A DNA stretch of 64,000 nt, taken from the NCBI RefSeq assembly GCF_000783395.1, contig NZ_JSFK01000024.1:49654-113653 (forward strand), written 5' to 3'. Numbering within the stretch: position 1 is the first letter of the stretch; each line of letters starts with the position of its first letter. This stretch comes from Pseudomonas chlororaphis. GTDB lineage: Bacteria > Pseudomonadota > Gammaproteobacteria > Pseudomonadales > Pseudomonadaceae. Of this stretch, positions 48,895 through 57,925 are shown piece by piece. Position numbers and translations under genes: made by a program. A model generated the notes under the pieces. It had not been told where the DNA came from. It saw only the letters and a list, made by a program, of their open reading frames with translations, and did no database searches.

Positions 48895-49284
48895 TCAGGC
48901 GAGCGGTGGGGCGCGAGGATTGGCCGAAGGCCAGGTGAAGCGGGCAGGAAGGTCGGCGCTGACGATGGGCGCCAGCGGCGGGCTGTGTTGTTCCGGCAGG
49001 ATCGCCAGCGTCAGGCTGGAGTTGAACGCCGGGCCCATACCGCCGCCGACCGAGCACAGTGGGCAGCCGAACGACTTGGACAGGGTCGGCAATTTTTCTT
49101 CGGTGGGATTACTGGCAAGCGGCGCTTGAGTGGCCGGGTCGACCGTACAGAACTGGCCGCCGATACCATTCAGCTGCATGCCGACCATTTGTCCGTGACC
49201 GATGCTGCAGGCAAACACGTTGAACAGGACGCAGCAATAGAGCATCCAGGCCAGCAGTGAGCGATCGGAACGGGAGAATTTCAT
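48895..49284 (-). CDS. DUF2946 family protein
   Basis: A 129-residue membrane or secreted protein: MKFSRSDRSLLAWMLYCCVLFNVFACSIGHGQMVG is a membrane-anchor or signal segment, followed by KSFGCPLCSVGGG and a Pro/Ala-rich end. DUF2946 proteins carry Cys and His residues and are frequent beside copper-related TonB receptors. The start at 49284 is preferred (MKFSRS, charged then hydrophobic). It is 89 bases upstream of the receptor gene on the same strand, probably one operon. Confidence 0.8.
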   Translation of the reverse strand: MKFSRSDRSLLAWMLYCCVLFNVFACSIGHGQMVGMQLNGIGGQFCTVDPATQAPLASNPTEEKLPTLSKSFGCPLCSVGGGMGPAFNSSLTLAILPEQHSPPLAPIVSADLPARFTWPSANPRAPPLA

Positions 49285-49378
49285 GGGGCGGCACTTTACC
49301 GTACCGCTGATCGGTCGTGCACTTGAAAAAAATCCGACTAGGATGATTTGTTCAAATCCCTTTCCAAGGATTTCAACC

Positions 49379-49819
49379 ATGACCTTTGTGTTGGCTCAAT
49401 GGCTGGTGACAACGTTTGCGGTGATCGCCTTGATGCACGTGTATTGGGCGTTGGGTGGGCAGTGGGCGGCAGCGGTGGTGGTGCCGCAGGTGCCGGTGCG
49501 CGGATTTGTCGCAACGGTGCGGCCGGCGTTCAAGCCTTCGGGCTGGCTCACGTTGATTGTGGCAGCGGCATTGCTGGTGATTGCTGCGTTGGTGTGTATG
49601 CGGGTTGGCTGGGGCATGCCGGCGGTGAGTCACAAGGCACTGCAATGGGCGATCAGCGCGATTGCGCTGTTGATGTTTGCCCGGGCGATTGGTGATTCGA
49701 ATCTGGTCGGGTTCTTCAAGGAAGTGAAGGATTCGCGGTTTGCGCGGCTCGACACCTGGGTGTATTCGCCGTTGTGTGCGGTGTTGGGGGCGGGGTTGTT
49801 GGCGGTGGCTTGGGTCTAG
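49379..49819 (+). CDS. DUF3995 integral membrane protein
   Basis: A 146-residue inner-membrane protein with four predicted helices (LAQWLVTTFAVIALMHVYWALGG, WLTLIVAAALLVIAALVCMRVGWG, LQWAISAIALLMFARAIGD, SPLCAVLGAGLLAVAWV). MHVYWALGGQWA and ARAIGD are DUF3995 features. The start at 49379 follows AAGGATTTCAACC. The function is unknown. It is divergent from the DUF2946 gene. Confidence 0.85.
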   Translation: MTFVLAQWLVTTFAVIALMHVYWALGGQWAAAVVVPQVPVRGFVATVRPAFKPSGWLTLIVAAALLVIAALVCMRVGWGMPAVSHKALQWAISAIALLMFARAIGDSNLVGFFKEVKDSRFARLDTWVYSPLCAVLGAGLLAVAWV

Positions 49820-49833
49820 AAAAGCAAGATCAA

Positions 49834-49907
49834 AAGATCGCAGCCTTCGGCAACTCCTACAGGGGGGAGCGCATTCCAATGTAGGAGCTGCCGAAGGCTG
49901 CGATCTT
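49834..49907. repeat. Dispersed inverted repeat (AAGATCGCAGCC family)
   Basis: AAGATCGCAGCCTTCGGCAA (49834-49853) faces its complement ending at 49907 (GCCGAAGGCTGCGATCTT), with CTCCTACA/TGTAGGAG further inside. It lies between the convergent DUF3995 and phaG genes and can form a long hairpin. Confidence 0.85.
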
Positions 49908-49915
49908 CTAACGGT

Positions 49916-50278
49916 TCAGCTACCGCTCTCGGTGCGGCGGCTGCTCACCTCTGCCGGCACATCATCCCCGGCCATGCGCTTGCGGAACAACGCCGCCCGC
50001 GCCAGCAGCAAGGTGGTCACCGGCACAGTGATTGCCAGCAAAACCGGAATCAGCCAGGCATGTATGACTGGCCCGGACTTCAACGCCGAAAAACAAATGA
50101 TCGACGCCAGCGCCACACACCACGCGCCCAGCGTTGAAGCCAGTGCTGGCGGGTGCATGCGCTGGAAGTAATCCTTCATGCGCAATAACCCGATCGCGCC
50201 GATCAGCGCAAAAAGGCCGCTGAGTACCAGCAGGATCGCAACCGGAATCTCGATCCAGAGAGACAATTCAGCATTCAT
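49916..50278 (-). CDS. phaG: Na+(K+)/H+ antiporter subunit G
   Basis: A 120-residue membrane protein with three helices, matching the MnhG/PhaG subunit (ILLVLSGLFALIGAIGLLRMKDYFQRMHPPALASTLGAWCVALASIICF). RMKDYFQRMHPPALASTLG is the family signature. It is the last gene of the pha operon and overlaps phaF by four bases. As a small subunit it is needed for assembly of the multi-subunit Mrp-type antiporter that exports Na+ or K+ in exchange for protons. Confidence 0.92.
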   Translation of the reverse strand: MNAELSLWIEIPVAILLVLSGLFALIGAIGLLRMKDYFQRMHPPALASTLGAWCVALASIICFSALKSGPVIHAWLIPVLLAITVPVTTLLLARAALFRKRMAGDDVPAEVSSRRTESGS

Positions 50279-50553
50279 TCGATCACCTCGCCACGCAGCA
50301 GGAATTTCGCCAGGGCAAACGAGCCGACGAAGCCGAACAGCGCAATCAGCAGCGCCGCTTCGAAGTAAGTGTCACTGGAATAACGAATGCCCAGAGTCAG
50401 CATCATCAGCATGGCGACGATGTACAGGTAGTCCAGCGCCAATACTCGATCCTGCGCTGACGGACCTTTGAACAAGCGCACCAGGGTCAGCACCATCGCC
50501 AGCGAGAACAGGAACAGCGTCAGCAGGATCGCGTTCGACAGTAATGGGCTCAT
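50275..50553 (-). CDS. phaF: Na+(K+)/H+ antiporter subunit F
   Basis: A 92-residue protein with three helices (ILLTLFLFSLAMVLTLVRLF, DRVLALDYLYIVAMLMMLTLGIRY, ALLIALFGFVGSFALAKFLL) and the MnhF/PhaF motif GPSAQDRVLALD. It overlaps phaG and phaE by four bases each, so translation is coupled. Structural subunit of the Mrp-type antiporter. Confidence 0.92.
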   Translation of the reverse strand: MSPLLSNAILLTLFLFSLAMVLTLVRLFKGPSAQDRVLALDYLYIVAMLMMLTLGIRYSSDTYFEAALLIALFGFVGSFALAKFLLRGEVIE

Positions 50554-51038
50554 TCGAAAATCTCCATCAACGGCCGCTCGTAGGTGGTCTTGAAGTGCTC
50601 GATGAATTGCGCTTCATCATCCAGATCCCAGACGTGCAGCAACAGAATGCTGCGGTCCAGCGCCAGCTCCGACCACACCGTGCCGGGCACCACCGTGCAG
50701 ATCATCGCCAAAGTCGCCAAGCCGTGGGCATCGCGCAGGTCCAGCGGGACTTTGACAAAACCCGAGCGTGGCGGGCGACGACCGGCGTTGAGCACGCCCC
50801 AGGCGACGATGAGGTTGGACACCACCACGTCACGACCGACGAGGAAGAACAGGCGCAGGATTGTCCCGGGACGGCGAATGCGCACTTGTTTCGGGCGCAG
50901 TTTGCGCATCATCAACGGTGCAGCAAAACCCAGAATCGCGCCAAGCAACAGATTGCCCGGGCTGATCGACAGGTTCAGGGTCAGCCACAAGGCGCACAGC
51001 GCCAGCGACAATAAAGGTGCAGGAAACACACGCTTCAT
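50550..51038 (-). CDS. phaE: Na+(K+)/H+ antiporter subunit E
   Basis: A 162-residue protein: two or three N-terminal membrane helices (LLSLALCALWLTLNLSISPGNLLLGAILGFAAPLMM) and a cytoplasmic alpha/beta domain (SGFVKVPLDLRDAHGLATLAMICTVVPGTVWSELALDRSILLLHVWDLDD). MICTVVPGTVWSELA is typical of MnhE/PhaE. It overlaps phaD and phaF by four bases. Confidence 0.92.
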   Translation of the reverse strand: MKRVFPAPLLSLALCALWLTLNLSISPGNLLLGAILGFAAPLMMRKLRPKQVRIRRPGTILRLFFLVGRDVVVSNLIVAWGVLNAGRRPPRSGFVKVPLDLRDAHGLATLAMICTVVPGTVWSELALDRSILLLHVWDLDDEAQFIEHFKTTYERPLMEIFE

Positions 51039-52714
51039 GGCTGCACCTCCAGCATCGCCGATTTGGCTTCCGGACTCGGTACCGCGCGGGTGCCGAGCAC
51101 CGCCATGACGTATTGCTGCGGATTATTCAGCGCCTCGGCGGTGGCCTGGGTGTAACGCAGCAGCGGTTCAGCCTTGAAGGTCAGGACGATGCTCAGCCCC
51201 AGCAACAGGAAGATCGGCGCGCATTCGAGTTTGCGCAGCAGCGGCGAAGGGCGCTCTTCGGGCGTCCAGAAGCGCTGGATGCCGAGGCGCGAGAACGCCA
51301 TCAGCGACGCCAGCCCGGTGAGGATCAGCAGTGCCAGCAATGCCCATGCAGCGTTGGATATCGGCGCACCGGTGCCCAGACCCAGCGGATTGAGCAAGGC
51401 GCCAATCAGGCTGAGTTTGCCGATGAAGCCGGACAGCGGCGGCATGCCGATGATCAAGAGGGCGCAAGCAATGAAACTCAGGCCGAGAAACGCCATGGTC
51501 CACGGAATGACCTGACCGACCACGGCTTTCTGTTCGTCATCGAGGTTGATGCCTTTGGGTGGCTGCAGGGATTCCTGTGGACGCGGCAGCAGTTCGCTTT
51601 CATCCTCCAGCGGGATCTCATTGGCCGAGCGCGAACGTTCGATCAACTCGGCCAGCAGGAACAGCGCGCTCAATGCGAGGGTCGAGCTGACCAGGTAGAA
51701 CAGTGCCGCGCCGATCAGGTTCGGCTGGGCGAAACCGACGGCGGAAAGCAGAATCCCCGCCGACACCAGAATGCTCAGGCTGGCCATGCGCTCCAGGCGT
51801 TGCGCGGCGAGAATCGCCAGCGCCGCGCAGGCCATGGTCGCCATGCCGCCATAGATCAGCCAGTCGCCACCGAAGAACGCCGATGCCCCGGCCTGCCCGG
51901 AAAACAGTAGCGTCCACAGGCGCAACAACGTGTACACGCCGACCTTGGTCATGATCGCGAACATCGCCGCCACCGGCGCACTGGCCGAGGAGTAAGCTGG
52001 CACCAGCCAGAAGTTCAGCGGCCACATACCGGCCTTGGCCAGGAAAGCGACGGCGAGAATCCCCGCGCCAGCGTGCAGCAAGCCACGGTCGGCTTCCGGC
52101 ACCAGCGGAATTTTCAGCGCCAGATCGGCCATGTTCAGCGTGCCGGTGACGCCGTAGATCAGTGCTGCGCCAATCAGAAACAGCGACGAGGCCAGCAGGT
52201 TGATCGAGATGTAATGCAGCCCCGACGACACCCGCGCCCGACCCGATCCATGCAACAGCAACCCATAAGACGCAGCGAGCAGGACTTCGAAGAACACGAA
52301 CAGGTTGAACAGATCCGCCGTCAGGAATGCGCCATACAGGCCCATCAACTGAATCTGGAACAGCGCGTGGAAACTCGAACCGGCGCCGTCCCAACGGGCC
52401 ATGGCAAACAGCAGGGCGCTGACGCCGATGATGCCGGTCAGCACCAGCATCAGTGCCGACAGGCGATCAACCACCAGCACGATGCCGAACGGCGCTTGCC
52501 AGTTACCCGGCAGGTAAACGCCAATGGAACCGGGCACGCCGGTGGTCTGCGTCCATTGCAGCAGCATCACCGAAATGAACAGGCCGACGAGGCTGGAGAA
52601 CAGATTGATTTTCGCCTTCAGCGGCCGGTGCCGCTCGCCGAGCATCAGCATGATGGCGGCGGTTAGCAGCGGCAGCAGAATCGGTGCGGCGATCAGGTGA
52701 GTCATCGCCATCAT
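51035..52714 (-). CDS. phaD: Na+(K+)/H+ antiporter subunit D
   Basis: A 559-residue polytopic protein related to NuoN/NuoM, one of the ion-translocating subunits. It has about 14 helices and the proton-antiporter domain with GLYGAFLTADLFNLFVFFEVLLAASYGLLLHG, KAGMWPLNFWLVPAYSSASAPVAAMFAIMTKVGVY (with a conserved channel Lys) and GMPPLSGFIGKLSLI. A loop of about 40 charged residues near 350-395 is cytoplasmic. It overlaps phaC by four bases (ATGA) and phaE by four. Confidence 0.93.
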   Translation of the reverse strand: MMAMTHLIAAPILLPLLTAAIMLMLGERHRPLKAKINLFSSLVGLFISVMLLQWTQTTGVPGSIGVYLPGNWQAPFGIVLVVDRLSALMLVLTGIIGVSALLFAMARWDGAGSSFHALFQIQLMGLYGAFLTADLFNLFVFFEVLLAASYGLLLHGSGRARVSSGLHYISINLLASSLFLIGAALIYGVTGTLNMADLALKIPLVPEADRGLLHAGAGILAVAFLAKAGMWPLNFWLVPAYSSASAPVAAMFAIMTKVGVYTLLRLWTLLFSGQAGASAFFGGDWLIYGGMATMACAALAILAAQRLERMASLSILVSAGILLSAVGFAQPNLIGAALFYLVSSTLALSALFLLAELIERSRSANEIPLEDESELLPRPQESLQPPKGINLDDEQKAVVGQVIPWTMAFLGLSFIACALLIIGMPPLSGFIGKLSLIGALLNPLGLGTGAPISNAAWALLALLILTGLASLMAFSRLGIQRFWTPEERPSPLLRKLECAPIFLLLGLSIVLTFKAEPLLRYTQATAEALNNPQQYVMAVLGTRAVPSPEAKSAMLEVQP

Positions 52715-53055
52715 TCTTTAGGCTCCCGGCCGTCGACGTGGTCGGTGCCGGTCAGGCCGCGCGAGGCGAGCAGAACGACGAGGAACAGCGCGGTCATGGC
52801 GAAACTGATGACGATCGCGGTGAGTACCAGTGCCTGTGGCAGCGGGTCGGTGTAGTGCAGCAAATCCTGAGTGACGCCGTCCTTGATCACTGGCTCCTTG
52901 CCGATGAACAGGCTGCCCATGCTGAAAATGAACAGGTTGACGCCGTACGACAGCAGGCACAGGCCCATGACCACCTGGAACGTCCGTGGCCGCAGGATCA
53001 ACCAGACGCCGGACGCGGCGAGCACGCCGATGGCGATCGCGATGACTTCTTCCAT
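52711..53055 (-). CDS. phaC: Na+(K+)/H+ antiporter subunit C
   Basis: A 114-residue NuoK-like subunit with three helices (IAIAIGVLAASGVWLILRPR, VVMGLCLLSYGVNLFIFSMGS, ALVLTAIVISFAMTALFLVVLLASRG). The acidic and polar residues of GLCLLSYGVNLFIF and the DPLPQALVLTAIVI block are standard for MnhC/PhaC. It overlaps phaAB by one base and phaD by four. Not to be confused with polyhydroxyalkanoate synthase, which carries the same symbol. Confidence 0.92.
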   Translation of the reverse strand: MEEVIAIAIGVLAASGVWLILRPRTFQVVMGLCLLSYGVNLFIFSMGSLFIGKEPVIKDGVTQDLLHYTDPLPQALVLTAIVISFAMTALFLVVLLASRGLTGTDHVDGREPKE

Positions 53056-55973
53056 CAGACGGCTCCTTTGCTGGCGACGGACTTGGGCAGCGATGCGGTC
53101 TTGTGACCCCGCACCGATTGGTGGGCGAGGGCGGTGAGGATCAACAGCGTCGAACCGACCACCACGCCATACACGCCAATGTCGAAGAACAGCGCGCTGG
53201 CGATATGGATGTCACCCAGCACTGGCAAGCTGAAATGCCAGGTGTGCGTGGTCAGGAACGGATAACCGACCAGCATCGCCCCCAGGCCAGTAGCGGTGGC
53301 GAACAGCAGTCCGGTGCCCATCCAGCGCAGCGGCCGCAGGCTCATTTGCGCTTCGACCCACTGCGTACCGGCGACCATGTATTGCAGGATGAACGCCACC
53401 GACATCACCAGCCCGGCGACGAAGCCGCCACCCGGTTGGTTGTGCCCGCGCATGAACAGGTAGAACGACACCACCAGCGCGATCGGCAGCAGCAGACGCA
53501 CCAAGACTGCCGGCACCATCATGAAACCGAGCGCGGTGTCGCTGGCCGAACGCGGGTTGACCAGATCAGTGACCACGTCTGGGGCTAGCAAGCGTTGCTG
53601 AGCGGGCAGTTGCAGGCTTTCTTTCGGTGGGCGGAAGCGGCGCAACAGCGCGAAGACGGTCAGCGCCACGGCGACCAGTACGGTGATTTCACCGAGGGTA
53701 TCGAAGCCACGGAAGTCCACCAGCATCACGTTGACCACGTTGCTGCCCCCGCCCTCAGGCATGGCGCGGCTGAGGTAGAACGAGGAGATATCGTTCGGCG
53801 TCTGGCGCGTGAGCATCGCGTAGGACAGCAGCGCCATGCCACCGCCGACGGCAATCGACAGCAGCAAGTCGCGCAGGCGGCGAATGCGCGCCTTGCGCAG
53901 GCTGCTTGGCAGTGGCGAGACTTCTTCGATACGGCGTGGCAGCCAGCGCAGGCCGAGCAGGATCAGCACGGTGGTAACCACTTCGACCGCCAGTTGCGTC
54001 AGCGCCAGATCGGGCGCGGAGAACCAGACGAAGGTCACGCAGGTCATCAAGCCGCAAACGCTGACCATGGTCAGGGCGGCGAGACGGTGATACTTGGCCT
54101 GCCAAGCGGCGCCGAGGGCGCAGGCGATAGCCAGCAACCACAGAGTCACAAAGACGATTGAGCCGGGGATCTTCGGCCGGTCGCCCCAGCTCAGGCTACT
54201 GTGCAACATCGGGATCAGGCCGGCGAGCACGGCCGCCAGTACCATCAGGAACAATTGCATTTGCAGACGCTTGGTGCCGAGTCGCCGCTCAGCGCGCCGG
54301 GCCATGCGCATCATCACCACCAGACTACGCTCGAACAAGCGCTTGCCGTTAAAGCGGCCAACCAGTGGCGGATACTTGAAGCGCCCGCGCTTGAGCTGAT
54401 TGCGTAGCAACAGATAGACGATGATGCCGCCGGACATGGCGATCAGGCTCATGATCATCGGTGCGTTCAGACCGTGCCAGATCGCCAGGCTGTATTCCGG
54501 CAGTTCGCCGCCGACGACGGGCAATGCCGCTGCTGCGAGCAATGGACCGACGATCTGCGCCGGGAAAATTCCCACCAGCAAGCAAGTGAAGACCAGCAAC
54601 TCGACCGGCGCGCGCATCCAGCGCGGCGGCTCGTGCGGAGTGTGTGGCAGGTCAGTGGCCGGCGGGCCGAAGAACACATCGACGGTGAAACGCAGGGAAT
54701 AGGCAACGCTGAATGTACCGGCAATGGTCGCGACAATCGGCAGCGCCGCTTCGACCCACGCCGTGGCGTTGATGAACACGGTTTCGGCGAAGAACATTTC
54801 TTTCGACAGGAAGCCGTTAAGCAGCGGCACCCCGGCCATCGAGGCGCTGGCAACCATGGCCAGCGTCGCCGTGAACGGAATCAGTTTGATCAGGCCGCTG
54901 AGTTTGCGGATATCGCGGGTGCCGCTTTCATGGTCGATGATGCCCGCAGCCATGAACAGCGAAGCTTTGAACGTCGCGTGGTTGAGGATGTGGAACACTG
55001 CCGCCACGGCCGCCAGCGGACTGTTCAGACCCAGCAGCAAAGTGATCAGGCCGAGGTGGCTGATGGTCGAGTAAGCGAGCAGACCTTTGAGATCGTTCTG
55101 GAACATCGCGCAATAGGCGCCGAGCAACAGCGTACACGCGCCGGCCCCGCTGACGATGTAGAACCATTCTTCGCTGCCGGACAGCGACGGCCACAGGCGT
55201 GCGAGCAGAAAAACCCCGGCCTTGACCATGGTGGCCGAGTGCAGATAAGCCGAAACCGGTGTCGGCGCCGCCATCGCGTGCGGTAGCCAGAAATGGAAAG
55301 GAAACTGCGCGCTTTTGCTGAGTGCGCCGATAAGAATGAGGGGTAAGAGGATAGGGTAGAGGGCGTGTGCACGAATCATGTCGCCGGCGGCCAGGACCTT
55401 GTCGAGGTCATAGCTGCCGACGACATGGCCGAGAATCATGACCCCCGCCAGCAGGCATAATCCGCCGGCACCGGTGACCATCAGCGCCATGTACGCACCG
55501 CGACGGGCGTCGGCGCGGTGGTGCCAATAGCCGATCAACAGGAACGAGAAGAGACTGGTCAGCTCCCAGAAAAACACGATCTGGATCAGGTTGCCGGAGA
55601 TCACCAGGCCCAGCATGGCGCCCATGAACGCCAGGAAAAACGCGAAGAAGCGCGGCACCGGATCGTCCGGCGACATGTAATAGCGCGCATAAAGAGAAAC
55701 GAGCGTGCCGATGCCGAGTACCAGCATCGAGAACAGCCAAGCGAAGCCATCCATGCGCAGAACGAAGTTCAGCCCCAGGCTGGGCAACCACATGAACTCT
55801 TCGCGGATCACGCCGCCGTGGGCAATTTGCGGGTACAACATCGCGACCTGGACGGTGCCGATCAAAGCGACCAGACCTGCCAACAGGGATTCGGTATTAC
55901 GCGCGTTGTGTGGCAGCACCGCTGCCAGACAGCTGCCAATGAATGGCAGAAGCAGTAGAACTATCAGGGACAT
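53055..55973 (-). CDS. phaAB: Na+(K+)/H+ antiporter fused subunits A and B
   Basis: A 972-residue protein joining the NuoL-like antiporter subunit A (proton_antipo domain with FFWELTSLFSFLLIGYWHH and KSAQFPFHFWLPHAMAAPTPVSAYLHSATMVKAGVF, plus long C-terminal helices) to the MnhB-like subunit B at the end (PAVLVRLLLPIALVVSFYLFMRGHNQPGGGFVAGLVMSVAFILQYMVAGTQWVEAQM). The fusion is normal for group-2 Mrp/Pha systems. It is the first gene of the operon; the start at 55973 is preceded by about 200 bases without genes. The complex exports Na+ or K+ and helps at alkaline pH or with osmotic stress. Confidence 0.93.
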   Translation of the reverse strand: MSLIVLLLLPFIGSCLAAVLPHNARNTESLLAGLVALIGTVQVAMLYPQIAHGGVIREEFMWLPSLGLNFVLRMDGFAWLFSMLVLGIGTLVSLYARYYMSPDDPVPRFFAFFLAFMGAMLGLVISGNLIQIVFFWELTSLFSFLLIGYWHHRADARRGAYMALMVTGAGGLCLLAGVMILGHVVGSYDLDKVLAAGDMIRAHALYPILLPLILIGALSKSAQFPFHFWLPHAMAAPTPVSAYLHSATMVKAGVFLLARLWPSLSGSEEWFYIVSGAGACTLLLGAYCAMFQNDLKGLLAYSTISHLGLITLLLGLNSPLAAVAAVFHILNHATFKASLFMAAGIIDHESGTRDIRKLSGLIKLIPFTATLAMVASASMAGVPLLNGFLSKEMFFAETVFINATAWVEAALPIVATIAGTFSVAYSLRFTVDVFFGPPATDLPHTPHEPPRWMRAPVELLVFTCLLVGIFPAQIVGPLLAAAALPVVGGELPEYSLAIWHGLNAPMIMSLIAMSGGIIVYLLLRNQLKRGRFKYPPLVGRFNGKRLFERSLVVMMRMARRAERRLGTKRLQMQLFLMVLAAVLAGLIPMLHSSLSWGDRPKIPGSIVFVTLWLLAIACALGAAWQAKYHRLAALTMVSVCGLMTCVTFVWFSAPDLALTQLAVEVVTTVLILLGLRWLPRRIEEVSPLPSSLRKARIRRLRDLLLSIAVGGGMALLSYAMLTRQTPNDISSFYLSRAMPEGGGSNVVNVMLVDFRGFDTLGEITVLVAVALTVFALLRRFRPPKESLQLPAQQRLLAPDVVTDLVNPRSASDTALGFMMVPAVLVRLLLPIALVVSFYLFMRGHNQPGGGFVAGLVMSVAFILQYMVAGTQWVEAQMSLRPLRWMGTGLLFATATGLGAMLVGYPFLTTHTWHFSLPVLGDIHIASALFFDIGVYGVVVGSTLLILTALAHQSVRGHKTASLPKSVASKGAV

Positions 55974-56120
55974 AGGCTTCTAATCTGCGGAAGTTTGTGA
56001 AGCATCATACGTGCCAGCTCCCCGATCACCAAACGCGAGGATGTCTCAGAATCCTACAAAGTAGTCTGGAATTTTCTGTTTGGCATTGTTTCAGGGCAGT
56101 GATGGCGTGGCAGATGGCCC

Positions 56121-56142
56121 TTTCGCGAGCAGGCTCGCGAAA
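56121..56142. repeat. Truncated REP hairpin
   Basis: TTTCGCGAGCAGGCTCGCGAAA is a self-complementary REP core (TTTCGCGAGC and its complement) between the pha operon promoter region and the EamA exporter gene. Confidence 0.75.
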
Positions 56143-56173
56143 GCGTTGGGGCAGACGCTGAAGATGTTGCGGA

Positions 56174-57109
56174 TTAGCCCTGAGTTTCCCGCTCCAGCTC
56201 AACGTCTGCTGGGGCAGCCTTCCCCTTGGTCTTCAACTCACTGACAATCACTGCCGCCACAATCAACCCTGCGCCCACCAGCGCAATTGCCGGCAACCGT
56301 TCCCCGGCAATCCGCCCGACAATTCCGGCCCACACCGGCTCACCGGCATAGATCAACGTCGCCCGTGTTGGCGAGACACTCTTCTGCGCCCAGTTCATCG
56401 CCACCTGAATCGCTGCACTCGCTGCGCCCAACCCCAGTGCGGTCACCAGCAGGGTCCAGGAAAAGTCCGGAATCATTTCCCCGGTCGGCACCACCAGCAG
56501 GAACGACAGCACCGATGTGGTTGCCAATTGCACGACAGTCACCCGGCGCACATCCACCTGGCCGGCGTAGGTGCTGATCAGAATGATTTCGGCGGCGATG
56601 GCGATAGCGCTGATCAGCGTGGCGATTTCGCCCGGACTGAAATTCAGCGCAGCCCCGGACGGACCCGACAGCAGCATCAAACCGGTAAACGCCAACATGA
56701 TGCCGATGCTCGGCATTAGTCCAGGCCGACGACCGAGCACCAGCCATTGCAACAACGGCACGAACGGCACGTACAACGCGGTGATGAACGCCGATTGACT
56801 GCTCGGGATCGTTTGCAAACCGACCGTCTGCAAGCCGTAACCGAGCATGATCGCCGCGCCGATGAAGGCGCCGGCCTTGAGTTCAAACAGGGTCAGTTCG
56901 CGCAGATGGCGCCATGAGAAAAGCGCGACGATGGCCGCCGCAGCGGCGAAGCGCAGGCCGACAAAAAACATCGGTCCGCTGACGGTCATCGCGTGCTGAA
57001 CCAGCAAAAAGGTGCCGCCCCAGATCATGGTGATCAGTACCAGCACGCACTCGGCTTTGCTGAAACGAGAGAAACGGAGGGGAGTGGAGGAGCTGTTCTG
57101 CGACGTCAT
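56174..57109 (-). CDS. EamA/DMT-family transporter
   Basis: A 311-residue inner-membrane protein with ten helices in two EamA repeats (FSKAECVLVLITMIWGGTFLLVQHAMTVSGPMFFVGLRFAAAAAIVALFSW, and a second starting near ATLISAIAIAAEIILIS). The C-terminal part APTRATLIYAGEPVWAGIVGRIAGERL-like sequence (here SPTRATLIYAGEPVWAGIVGRIAGERLP) is typical of drug/metabolite exporters of amino acids or related compounds. The ATG at 57109 is chosen; an upstream in-frame start adds 14 residues. It is divergent from the XRE-cupin regulator across a perfect palindrome, the probable operator. Confidence 0.88.
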   Translation of the reverse strand: MTSQNSSSTPLRFSRFSKAECVLVLITMIWGGTFLLVQHAMTVSGPMFFVGLRFAAAAAIVALFSWRHLRELTLFELKAGAFIGAAIMLGYGLQTVGLQTIPSSQSAFITALYVPFVPLLQWLVLGRRPGLMPSIGIMLAFTGLMLLSGPSGAALNFSPGEIATLISAIAIAAEIILISTYAGQVDVRRVTVVQLATTSVLSFLLVVPTGEMIPDFSWTLLVTALGLGAASAAIQVAMNWAQKSVSPTRATLIYAGEPVWAGIVGRIAGERLPAIALVGAGLIVAAVIVSELKTKGKAAPADVELERETQG

Positions 57110-57152
57110 GACCTTGCGCACTATAAAAAGGAGGCCGCACAATGCGCCCAAC

Positions 57153-57174
57153 GTTGGGCAGTATACTGCCCAAC
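57153..57174. promoter_or_regulatory. Perfect 22-bp palindromic operator between divergent genes
   Basis: The left half GTTGGGCAGTA is followed directly by its complement TACTGCCCAAC, with no mismatch. It lies 43 bases upstream of the EamA start (57109) and 20 bases upstream of the XRE-cupin start (57195). It is the likely binding site of the XRE-cupin regulator for both promoters. TATAGT/ACTATA elements flank it on both sides (57119-57124, 57191-57196) and may be -10 boxes. Confidence 0.7.
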
Positions 57175-57194
57175 CTCACCGAGTGAGCAATATA

Positions 57195-57758
57195 GTGCAC
57201 AAAGATTCAACGCAGCGGGCTTCCGTTTTGCAACACGTCAGCCTGAATGTGCGACGTCTACGCCATGCCGCTGACATGAGCCAGACCGCGCTGGCGGAAA
57301 AGTCCGGGGTCAGCCGACGCATGCTGGTGGCGATCGAGGCGGGCGAAAAGAACGTCAGCCTGACCACGCTGGATCGCGTCGCCGAGGCGCTTGATGTGGC
57401 GTTCAGCGATCTGATCCAGGCGCCGGATGCGCGTGATCCAAGTCGCATCAACGAGGTGGCCTGGGCGGGTACGATCCCTGGCAGCAAAGCGGTGCTGCTC
57501 TCCAAAGCCACGGCGACTCGCGAAGTCGAGCAGTGGGAATGGTGCCTGCAACCGGGCGAGGTTTACCCCTCGCAAGCGGACGCTGACGGCTGGAGCGAGC
57601 AGATTTTCGTGTTTGAGGGTTGCCTGACGCTGATGCTTGGCGATCAGCCGCAAAAGATCGGCACTGGGGAGTTTTTCATGTTTGCCAGCAACCAGCCGCA
57701 CTCCTATCGCAACGATGGCGATGTCGCGGCACGGTTTGTTCGCAATGTGGTGATATAA
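57195..57758 (+). CDS. XRE-family regulator with C-terminal cupin domain
   Basis: A 187-residue regulator: N-terminal HTH_3 (VSLNVRRLRHAADMSQTALAEKSGVSRRMLVAIEAGEKNVSLTTLDRVAEALDVAFSDLI) and a C-terminal cupin (WSEQIFVFEGCLTLMLGDQPQKIGTGEFFMFASNQPHSYRNDGDVAARFVRNVVI) that would bind a small effector. The start is a GTG at 57195 (VHKDSTQRAS); the open frame upstream overlaps the divergent gene. It most likely represses or activates the EamA exporter through the palindrome at 57153-57174. Confidence 0.87.
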   Translation: MHKDSTQRASVLQHVSLNVRRLRHAADMSQTALAEKSGVSRRMLVAIEAGEKNVSLTTLDRVAEALDVAFSDLIQAPDARDPSRINEVAWAGTIPGSKAVLLSKATATREVEQWEWCLQPGEVYPSQADADGWSEQIFVFEGCLTLMLGDQPQKIGTGEFFMFASNQPHSYRNDGDVAARFVRNVVI

Positions 57759-57925
57759 GACCCGCGACCATTTGTCGGAAATAGGCCTTTACCTGTAATT
57801 TCTGACAGTAGACGGAATGAGGGCGTCAATATCTGATGAACTCACGGACGTGATCGATTATGTCCGATACCGCTCACATCGCTTGAGATGGAGCATTCCC
57901 GTTGGATACGTAAAGGAATTGCGTG

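Noticed and set aside
41050..57800. Recurrent TTGTCGGA octamer (for example near 5168, 13687, 41058, 57770)
   Set aside because: About the number expected by chance for an eight-base word in 64 kb on two strands; no consistent placement.
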